A stretch of DNA of 64,000 nt, taken from assembly GCA_032718475.1 (NCBI GenBank), contig JAUCBJ010001099.1:1-64000 (forward strand), in the 5' to 3' direction. Of this stretch, positions 42,896-51,870 are shown one piece after another. The stretch comes from Nemertoderma westbladi (lineage: Eukaryota; Xenacoelomorpha; Nemertodermatida; Nemertodermatidae). Position 1 is the first letter of the stretch, and each line of letters opens with the position of its first letter. A model generated the notes under the pieces. The model had not been told where the DNA came from and ran no database searches. It saw nothing but the letters and a program-made list of their open reading frames with translations. A program made the translations under genes and the position numbers.

Positions 42896-43834
42896 TCACC
42901 CTGTCCCCCCCCCGGCCGGTATGTTTGGTACTGGGGTTGATGTTAATACATTGGGGCCCATACGTCTATCTCCAATAACTCCCCCCTCCCCTGGATATAT
43001 GTTATGTCCCTGTGTATTATAGTCATGCTGCTGTACCGATATAGGCCTACCTACCTCTCGCCTACCTACCGGTATGTACTCCGCGACTTCCGGGTTTAAT
43101 CCCGTCGTTCGCGCTACCCTATCGCCTACTCTATCTCTCCCAGCATGGCCTATAATAGTATGTGCAGTAAGGCCTACAGTATGTCCTGCAGTCTGCATGT
43201 GCCCTTCCGAACCGAAGTTTATTCTTCGCGAATCTCGAATCTCCCCGCGACTACTGCACTCTCGATCGGCAGCTATATCCCGTCGGGAAGCTTCTCTTCG
43301 ATCCCCTCTCCTGTTCTCGACTTTGTATTGGTACCTCCTGTACCCCTCTCTTGGCGTGCGGTGCGTTTCTCCGGGGCGACGGCAATCTCCCGAAGTTCGA
43401 CCCCACTGACTCCCTGACTCCATCTCTACTATCGACGGTCCGCTATCCGTCCTCACACTCCTATCGTTCGTGGCGACACTTCTTCTACTATCTTCTCTTC
43501 TTCTCTTTTCAGTGCAGTATTCCCGCTCGTGAGATCTCTCGTCGACCTCCCGGTTAAACTCCACTGTTCTTCTTCTCTCTTCTGATCGGGCTCGACGCTT
43601 CGTCTGCCCTCTCGCGACGTCAACCTGCCTCTCTCTGCTCGATCGCACGCCGCTGGGGATACTCGCAATCCCCCTATTACTCTCCATCGCCGGGTGTTGC
43701 GGTTTACCTAGCTTCGGCCCGCGCATTATCCGCCGACGCCTGTGGGACACTCTCTGCCCCCCCTCTCTCTCTACTAATCTCTCGCGGTGGGGTGTCCGTA
43801 GCCCCCCCCCCCCACCCGCCACTTCTAACTTCAC
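42896..43834 (-). pseudogene. C Gag linker region
   Basis: A 312-codon arginine-rich, low-complexity frame. A stretch with RRINFGSEGHMQTAGHTVGL has a counterpart in E gag near 61200 (LNFGPDDHIQTTGHTVGL), so it is a genuine Gag segment. It ends in a glycine/C-run region. Positions 42661-42895 carry no clear frame. Confidence 0.6.
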
Positions 43835-44400
43835 TATCTCTTACTGCACTTTTGCGTCCCTCTTGTCGGACACTCTCTACCCCCCTTCTCTCGCCACTAA
43901 TCTCTCGTGGTGGGGCTGCCCGTAGCCCCCCCCCCCCCACCTCGCCACTTCTAACTTCACTACCTCTTACTACACTTCTACACCCCTCTTGTGGGGCATT
44001 CTCTGCCCCCCCTCTCTCGCCACTAATCTTATGTGGTGGGGCGCTCGTAGCCCCCCCCCCCCCCCCCACTCGCCACATCTAACTTCACTATCTCTTACTT
44101 CGTCTCTACACCCCTCTCTAGTCGACACACTGTCTCTACTACGGCTGGGTCTATTCACCCCCGCCTCTCTCTCTACTACTGCGTGGCCCATCAGGCCCAC
44201 TTCGGGTTGGCTCAACCCCGCTACCTCCTGCCTACCAACTACGTGGCCTACCAGGCCGCCGTCGGGTTGGCTCAACCCTGCCACCTCCTGCCTACTAAGT
44301 ACGTGGCCTACCAGGCCACCGTCTGCCGGGTTATGTACGTCCGACACGCTCATATTAATAGCACCATTCCCAATATTATTTGTTAAATCAATTAAATTAT
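43700..44400 (-). repeat. C tandem coding repeats with poly-G tracts
   Basis: Three units of about 125 bp (near 43790, 43915, 44045) encode variants of DSEVRSG..GGGG..PPREISGERGG and each includes a G-run of 12-20 on the coding strand. Upstream in coding order, three shorter units encode GGLVGHV..RQEVAGLSQP (44180-44340) and contain GGCCTACCAGGCC and GGGTTGGCTCAACCC inverted repeats. Run-length variation breaks the reading frame repeatedly. Confidence 0.7.
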
Positions 44401-44613
44401 TAGAATTTGAAACGAGATTTAAATTATTTAAATTAGAATTATTATTATTTTCAAAATTTAAATTATTATTCGAATTATTTTGCGGGTTTGAATTGAAATT
44501 ATTATTTAGAGTATTTGTATTTAAATTTAAATTACTACTACCCGGTAAAATATTATTTCCTGTAATAAAGGGATTAGGGTTATCTACTACGGTACTATTA
44601 ATATTAACTATTT

Positions 44614-45870
44614 CTAACGTACTACTACTACCCCCCCCCCCCCCCCGCCCGTACGGCTACACCAGTTCTGGTTCTCTCGCCCGGTGTCTGTAAGTGGGGT
44701 CTCACTCTCTGATAGTTCCAACCGCGCCAGTTCTAGTCGGCGCTGATTCAGTTCGGCTTGATATTGCGCAAGCCTCCCTATCCAGGCACACAAATCATCC
44801 CGCTCACGCTCTTTCTCTATCTCTCTCTCTCTGTACCCTCGTAAACTTCGCTCGGCCGTCTCTCTCACAAGCATATCAAACCACCTCGCCGGCTCGCTCT
44901 CTACTCTCATCTCCCGATCTCTACGCTCCTCGGCTCTCTCTCTATTCTCCCTTGCCAACTCTAATAATGTGGTTTCATTCCTCAGTCGCCACTCTAACTG
45001 TTTCTGCTCTGCCGCCGCCATTCCTAATTTATACTTTAGATTTATCTCCAGCATCCTTCTTTCTTTTGCGGAGGATGTAGCAGACTTATCGGTTGCGACG
45101 GACTCCCGTCGCCCCTCCGTCCCACCAACTTTCCCCCGCTTTCCGGGGTTTCCTCCGACCGACGAGACCGAATCCTCGGGTTTAACCTCGGATTCGCCCT
45201 CCTCAGGTCTCTTCCAACCCACTAATTTTACTCCCCGGGCATTGACTAAGTATGGCCCTACGTACACTACGCTAGGTTCCATACCCCTACACTCCCATAG
45301 TTCAATCAGTTCGTTGGCAACTCCCCTCGCCCTCTCCTCGGCTAGTTCTCTCTGCCCAAAACGCATTAGGTAATCAAAGTGTTTATTCGACTCACCTAGT
45401 CGTTTTCTCAGTCTCACCTCGTCTATCTTCGCCCCTCCTTTGGCCTCTCTCAGTCGCTCCCTGGTCGCGAGGTAGTCTCGTCGAAGTCGATCAGAAACCC
45501 CGACATCCTCGTCGCCGACCTCTCTTCCGTCTCTCCGGGTCCGACGTCGTACCGACGGCCCCACCGTCGCCGTTCCGGTGGACCGTTCGTCGTCCTCGGC
45601 CTGTGGCTGGCCGGCGACATCGGTACGTCGACCCTCGCTCCGCGTCGACTCGTCTTCCTCTTCTCCTCCCGACTCGATTTCTCTTTGTAGACGACCCCCC
45701 ACATCTTGGTTCGCCGGGTCGCTCGTTATCGACGTGGCGTCAACGTGCGTCGACGTGGTAGGCGTAGCATCGACCGGCGTCGTGGGTTCGTATCGTCTCG
45801 TCGTGGCCTTGCGGATCGTTAGATCGTCGTCCGGGGTCCGCGGCGGTGTCGTTCCTTTCTCTCGACTCAT
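44614..45870 (-). CDS. C Gag-like ORF, N-terminal part
   Basis: ATG at 45868-45870, 418 codons. The N-terminus is threonine/aspartate-rich and the middle contains KRLGESNKHFDYLMRFGQRELAEER. The C-terminal half is strongly charged and predicted coiled (RNETTLLELARENRERAEERRDREM). Position just inside the 5' LTR and its helical, charged nature point to Gag. It stops beside a C-run of about 16 (near 44630-44646) that may be a slippage site. A 135-bp leader with CTGTCACTGTCAG repeats separates it from the LTR. Confidence 0.6.
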   Translation of the reverse strand: MSREKGTTPPRTPDDDLTIRKATTRRYEPTTPVDATPTTSTHVDATSITSDPANQDVGGRLQREIESGGEEEDESTRSEGRRTDVAGQPQAEDDERSTGTATVGPSVRRRTRRDGREVGDEDVGVSDRLRRDYLATRERLREAKGGAKIDEVRLRKRLGESNKHFDYLMRFGQRELAEERARGVANELIELWECRGMEPSVVYVGPYLVNARGVKLVGWKRPEEGESEVKPEDSVSSVGGNPGKRGKVGGTEGRRESVATDKSATSSAKERRMLEINLKYKLGMAAAEQKQLEWRLRNETTLLELARENRERAEERRDREMRVESEPARWFDMLVRETAERSLRGYREREIEKERERDDLCAWIGRLAQYQAELNQRRLELARLELSESETPLTDTGRENQNWCSRTGGGGGGVVVVR

Positions 45871-46005
45871 CTTCGTCTTTGGTGGCTGGCAGCCACAGTC
45901 TGTCAGGCCAGTTGGTTGGATCTAGTTCTGTCACTGTCAGACTGTTAGGGCAGCTGCTAGGATTCTATCACTGTCAGGGCAGCTGGGTGGATCTAATTCT
46001 GTCAC

Positions 46006-46553
46006 TGTGACGGGATCTACGGATCCCGGTTTATCCGTTGGGTTTTCTATCCACGCGTCCCCGCCGTGTGTGAAAGGTAAAAGAGTTCTGATGTTCGGTA
46101 ATATGTATAAAGGTATAATAGTCTGATATAGCACAGTATAGTATGACACGGTTACCGGTAGATAAGTATGATGGCGGTAGCGGACGGTGACAGAAGTCCC
46201 CGTTCCACCCTACTGATCTGACTGAGTAAACTAAACTGAATAGGGAAGCACCAACAGGTAATATATGTACTGCACAGTTGGCCATATTACTGTACCTAGT
46301 CGATGCTGTCCCCCCATTGGCTAATATCCCACTTCTCGCCCTTTCACCTTCCCTGGTGTGTTTCCCGTTGCCCCTGTTGTTCTCTCTCTGTTAGGGGTTT
46401 GGCCCCTGACCCTTATTGTGTGTGTCTCCTTTGGGGCCTATTGTCCCCGTTTACTGGGCTGACACGAGGTTGATTGGTAATCAACCTCGTGCTCCCAATA
46501 TTGCTCAACGCTTACTTTGTGGGTTCATGTTAGCGGAATTGGATAAGCTAACA
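46006..46553 (-). repeat. C 5' LTR (548 bp)
   Basis: Nearly identical to the 3' LTR (39584-40122), differing by a ~10-base insertion (CTAGTCGATG region near 46297) and a single-base deletion near 46511. Near-identity implies recent insertion. Confidence 0.9.
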
Positions 46554-46558
46554 TTAAT

Positions 46559-47281
46559 TATAAGATCATCAAACTGTTATCTTGGTTAAGTACACCTGCA
46601 TTATTTACTGCTATTTACTGTGTTGTTAATTGTATCGTTCGTTTACATATTATTATTGGGAAGAATATTGATAACGATCCGAAACCCCAATCTTCTTGAT
46701 ACACTAAGGTTAGAGAGACCGGTTACATATAACAATTTGCGACATACATTATCGTGGTTTGTAGTGAGTTCAATGCTACTTAATAGGCCCTACAAATGTT
46801 GGTTGCTGTTCTCTTTATATATGATTAAAATCAGTGAATATCGGCAATTCAGTGTGCAGTTGTGTGCAATAGTCTGTGTGTGCTTGACCGAGTAACAAAG
46901 CATTTCCTAAAGAATGCACTTTGGTGATCTATAAGGCATACCGTTGTGTATAGTGTAAGTCATAGCTCTGTTTAAATAGATAGAGCGCCACGTCCTAAAG
47001 GAACTGCTAATATTTCCCGAAAGTGAATGATATTTGTCAGAGATTATATATTAGCGATCAATCGAATAGTACGGTGGGCCTGCACCGCAATCAAATTAAA
47101 GCATCCAAATCCAGTCTCCCGGGTATAGCCAGCGGGTGAATGGTCGCGCACAGTCTGGCTTTGGCTAATGTTAGAATTATTATAGGTGTTCAATACTTGT
47201 CATAGGCTGGAGTAGATTTATAACCTAGAAGACATATAGATTTGGCGGGTTAAACTGCCAAAGGTCTTAAAAGCGCGAACA
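46559..47281 (+). repeat. A2 5' LTR, second part
   Basis: It resumes after element C and its TTAAT duplication (46554-46558), and ends GCGCGAACA. It matches 59281-60003 almost base for base. Confidence 0.9.
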
Positions 47282-49530
47282 ATAACAGTTTGTAAATTCT
47301 TGATTGCAGTGTAGGCAATAAATACAGTTTAATATTGTTCTGGTAAGAACAATAACAGTTTGAAGGATCTTGATTGCGGCGTAAGCGATCAAGACTAAAG
47401 TACCGGTCGACCGGTAACCAGTAGGCCTGACTGCCTGATCATCCGGACCGGTACTTACAACAGTACAGGTATAACAGTATTATTCGATTTTGATAATTAT
47501 ATACCGGTAGGTCTTGATATTAAATCGGGGACTGCAGCCCTGGTTTTTTATTGGGATTTTTACTTATTTCTGTCAGTTTTATTTACTAGTAGGCTAATAT
47601 TGAGCAGAAGGCGTGTAACCCTGCTCAGATTGTTCAGATAATTGTAGGCTAGACTGTTGTCTGACTGTTGTTAAGTCTGAACGGATTGCAGTGCATGTAG
47701 AGTGTATGTCCGATAAAGTACGGTTAGGAAGTAGGGGCAGCCAGAGCTGTAAGGTCAATCCCCACCTAAAGAATAAGTCGTACTACCGTGTTAGAACGCA
47801 TACTAACTAACCATTTTGGAATCTGCATATACTGTAGTTTATTTAGGCTTGATAGTAGTCTGCCAGCGTTTTGGCCTGTGTTTGTTTGTGTGGTCTGTTC
47901 AGGTACCGTAATAGTTATTACTCAGATATTTTGTAGGCTGGATTGTTGTCTAGCTATTATTAGGTCTGAAGAGATTGCTGCGTGTGTAGAGTTTGTCTGA
48001 TAAAGTGCCAGTTAGTAAGTTGGGGCATCCAGAGCTGTAAGGTCAACCCCCTCCTAAAGAATAAGTCGTACTATCGTGTTAGAACGCATACTAACTAACC
48101 ATTTCGGAATCTGCACATACTGTAGTTTATTTAGGCTTGGTGGTAGTCTGCCAGCGTTTGGTTTGTATTTTGTTTGAGTATTCTGTACGGGTAGCGTAAT
48201 ATTTATTATTCAGAGTTTATGCGATTATTCGCAACATTCATGTCCCCAAGTTTATTCCTACAGTATTTGTGCTTGTTACACATACCGTTATAATTAAATT
48301 AACCCCGGTACTACACGGGCTGCTTGGCGTAGGTAAAGACTGGCGACTTCGTGCTCCGGTCACTCCAGCAGATGCCGTGGTTCTTTTAACTGTTCAAGTA
48401 TTTTTAACTACTGATTATCTGTTGTACAAGTACTCGTACCTAATTTAGGGTTTAGTGTATAGTGCTTTCCGAAGGTAATTAGAGTGTAGGCAGTATATTT
48501 GTGTTGTAAAGTGGTTAATAGGCACGTTGGTTCTGGTAGACCGCGGTAATTAACTTCTAGGTAGGGACACTCCGTGATACATAATGTAGTACCTATAGCG
48601 ATACGGCTATAGGTCGTCAGACAGTGGTATTTTCCTATCTGGACAACACAGTGTATTTACTACTACTTATTATTTTCAAATACCGTAGTATCCTGTCCGT
48701 TGTAATAACCAGAAAATCTAATACTCTGTTAGACTGGTTTGTAGTTCCCTGTAAAATTACCCTAAAATTTCGTACGTAATATTTTTGTTGTGTTTAATTA
48801 GAGATTTAATCTCACCCGTATCGTAAGTAATTCGTAGATAAGTAACTTAGGAAGTAGAATTATTTGTTTTAGTGTCCAATAAGTAGCACTTCACTGAGAG
48901 CGCACAGCTTTTGTGTAGTGATTAATTCCCAGAAATAGTAACATCTATTTCAATATTGTAACAAAACCCCTCATACGGGTACATATAAATCCACTAAATC
49001 TATTAATAAAATAGTAGGCCTGTTATACAACACTTAGGTCTTAATATCAGTTGGACTGCTGCTCAAATAATGGTAATAAAGTAAGTAAAGTAACCAAGTA
49101 ACCCCTAACATTCAGAAATTCAATTATTTTTAAAATAATTGACATACCGGTATTTACAATAGGCTTATTATATTTATTTCTATAAATTTAGGCTGAAATT
49201 ATACCGGTATTCTGTAATTAATTCTAGTCCATAATTATACTTATATATACTATAAGTGTAAGCTGTATACCGGTATTCACGATAGGCCTATTATATATTT
49301 ATATATATTTGTGCTGAAATTATATACCGGTATTCTGTGACAAACCTGGTCTGTAATAATACTTATATATACTATAAGTGTATACCGGTATTCTAATATA
49401 TTGTATATATATATCACGCTACACTGAGTAGCAGTATCGGTAATTAATTATTAGGCTACCAGTGATACTGAATTACTAGACTTGCTTTAGCTGTAATCAT
49501 AGCAGTAGGCATTCAACTGTACAAGTAAAC
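47282..49530 (+). other. A2 leader with tandem duplications
   Basis: A 2.25-kb noncoding region between LTR and gag. A block around AATAAGTCGTACTA(C/T)CG is duplicated with a 288-bp offset (47772, 48060). A second block with ATACCGGTATT is duplicated with an offset near 123 bp (49145, 49268). ACAATAACAGTTTG is also repeated next to the LTR (47279, 47349). No standard primer-binding site was recognised. Confidence 0.6.
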
Positions 49531-49713
49531 ATGTCTGACACAACCCAATCACTGTCAGATAGTCTCTTAGAAAGTGTTAGAATGACTGTTAGACAGTGTC
49601 TTAAAAAGATCAGTGACCCAGATCCAAGTATAGAACTTCCTAGATCCAAGTCTAAGTCACCTCCTATTGTAAGAAAGGCCATCCCTACAGTAGTAGTGTC
49701 AGACCCTAGGCTA
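49531..49713 (+). pseudogene. A2 Gag N-terminus
   Basis: The ATG at 49531 starts MSDTTQSLSDSLLESVRMTV. The frame runs to 49713, where LINE-F is inserted, and resumes in phase at 51871. The leucine run that follows in this frame is only the LINE tail. Confidence 0.75.
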
Positions 49714-51862
49714 CTACTACTACTACTACTACTAGGATCGGCATGCTGCATTGCAGCTGCATTTTTAAGAATGCTGTGCCGGCTTGTCAACAAAATTGCA
49801 CCGCCACAACTCCCTATCACCCATGACATTTGCTAGATCATCCGCATCTTTAAGGCCAGTGTCCTTTAAGATGCGTCTCAAGAAAGTCATGGGCTGTCCA
49901 CCATGCTTATTCACTCCATGAGGCTACCAAAGTACAAGATTATGCACTGGCTGGTCCTCACGGCGAAAGCAATGTCCTGCAAAGCGGAGGCGATTTTGTT
50001 CTAGTGTCAAGCTTGGGGGAACCAATGAGACACCTCCAATGTTATATAGTGTCTGGTTGGAGATGTGTGCATTGTACTTGACACAATGAACCCGGCGTAG
50101 CATTCTTGTGAATGTGCCATCCAGAGATTTGGTGTCCTCAGCAGTTAGAGCCCAGCATGGACTCCCGTAGAGGAGTACTGGAACTACTGCTGCTCTAAAT
50201 AATCGGACCTTAAGTTTCCGATTAATTCTCGGTGATTTCCAAATCCTGGAAAGCCTATTCAAGGCTGTCCATGCCTTTCCCTTACGTATTCGAAGGTCCT
50301 CACCTGACTTCTGGATCCATGATCCCAGGTAACAGAAGTCGTCCACATGCTCAAGCATACCATCCTTTGAGCTTATGCTCATCCGATCAGAGACTTGCTG
50401 AGGACTTTCAAAGTTAACAGTCAGAATTTTGGTCTTTCTGGAGTTAATAAAAAGACCAACACTAGAAGCAGCATGTTCTAATGAGCTGAGGAGCCGTTGG
50501 GCTCCCTCTAATGATTCTGAGAGTACTCCTAAGTCATCAGCAAAGTCTAGATCAGTTAGGTACTTGGCAGGATTTCCTCGACTTCTGGAGCCAGTAGGTG
50601 GAGTTATCATCACCCCATCATCATTATGATGATCTAAGGACATGCGTAGAACATAGTCAACCACAATAATGAACAAGAATGGTGCAAGTGTGTCTCCTTG
50701 GAGGACGCCCCATAACACTTCAAATGGTTCTGTGTCACCGTCAACAGTAGACACAAATGTTGTCGAACCATCGTATACTGACCTGATTGCTGCAATAATT
50801 TCATCAGGAATCCCATATAATGAAAGTATGCTGAACATACGTGAGCGAGAGACTGAATCAAAGGCCTTGAAGAAGTCAACAAAGATAACAGCCAGATGCC
50901 TGTCTTTCTTTTTTGATAATTCTTCAATTATCCTTCTAAGTGCCAAAATGGGCTCCATGGTCCCACGACCTTTACGGAACCCATTCTGATTTCCACGGAG
51001 CAGTCTCTCAATGGGATCCCTGATGCGATTTAATAGAATCCTATTGTATAGCTTTGCAGCAATCGAGATCAATGAGATTCCCCGAAAAGAACCATAGAGT
51101 GTTAGGTTGCCCGTCTTGGGAACTGGCACCAACTTATTTGTTTTCATTTCTTGTGGGACTCTTGTTGTTCGGTACATGTCTACTATGATGGGATAGATGA
51201 GCTTTAAACACTCAGGTATTTTAAAGACCTCAGGGGGAACACCATCTACTCCACTGGCACGATTGGTCTTAATGCTCTTTGCAGCAGCCTTCACTTCTGC
51301 AAAGGAGATATCGCCAATGGGAATATCTGGGAGTACAGACTCAGACACTTTTACTTCTATAAAGTTATCAGGCAATACCCTGTCATTATTGAGGAGCTTT
51401 TCAAAGTGGGCTTTCCAACCATTGAGGCGATCGGCTGGTGATTCAGCCTTAACCTTGGTGGTTGGTTGGCTTTTCCGCCCAGTAAGCAGATTGATTGATT
51501 TCCATGCCTGGGATGATTGCCTGCTGTCGTCAGCATCATTGATGGCATCAACCTGTTGGTTTATTAGCTCCTGTAGATTAACAGAGTACTGCCTGTTCAG
51601 GGACCTAGATGCAGCCTTAACTGCATTCTTGGCCGCTGTAGTCTGTTTGAGTCGGGACTCTTTCTGCGCCTTATGAAGGTCATTTCGGCACTTCTGAATT
51701 TTGTTGTCAGTCCAGGGGGCCCTTTTCCTGTTTCGAGGGTATACAGGAACTGTTTCTGCAGCTGATAACTTAACTGCTTCTGCAAAGGCAGTATAGCCCT
51801 CACAGTGATCTGCCGCCTCAGAGGCAAGAGCCTCATACCTGTTGCTCAGCTGTAGTGTGAAG
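49714..51862 (-). mobile_element. LINE-F copy, longest in window (2149 bp)
   Basis: It is flanked by the 8-bp duplication CTAGGCTA (49706-49713, 51863-51870). The 3' end has the common GCAGCTGCAATGCAGC element and a (TAG)n tail. The 5' end stops before any endonuclease, so it is truncated. Confidence 0.9.
49924..51855 (-). pseudogene. LINE-F reverse transcriptase
   Basis: A pre-RT region (SQAWKSINLLTGRK, near 51510) leads to RT: IKTNRASGVDGVPPEVF (near 51260), SFRGISLISIAAKLYNRILL (near 51080), VIFVDFFKAFDSVSR (near 50885), GVLQGDTLAPFLF (near 50700) and DLDFADDLGVLSE (near 50555), then a thumb. The FADD box is intact. A stop at 49924-49926 (CAG to TAG relative to other copies) truncates the end by about 60 residues. 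Clade uncertain. Confidence 0.85.
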
Positions 51863-51870
51863 CTAGGCTA

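Larger units (their letters stand above)
39584..46553 (-). mobile_element. BEL/Pao element C, non-autonomous, inserted in A2 LTR
   Basis: A 6970-bp element with LTRs at both ends and a TTAAT duplication (39579-39583, 46554-46558). The undisturbed site is visible in the A2 3' LTR near 59277. In coding order it has a Gag-like ORF, a repeat-coding stretch, a Gag zinc knuckle, a short integrase tail, a hairpin minisatellite region, stem-loops and a polypurine tract. Protease, RT, RNase H and most of integrase are absent, and so is ORF3. It must have used enzymes of a relative such as B to move. Confidence 0.9.

Noticed and set aside
46620-46895. 91-codon frame in the A2 LTR (repeated at 59342-59617)
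   Set aside because: The repetition is only because both LTRs are copies; the A1 LTR does not keep the frame, so coding is not supported.
49690-49740. Leucine-rich membrane segment at the end of the 49531 frame
   Set aside because: It is the (CTA)n tail of the inserted LINE-F read in frame, not a protein domain.
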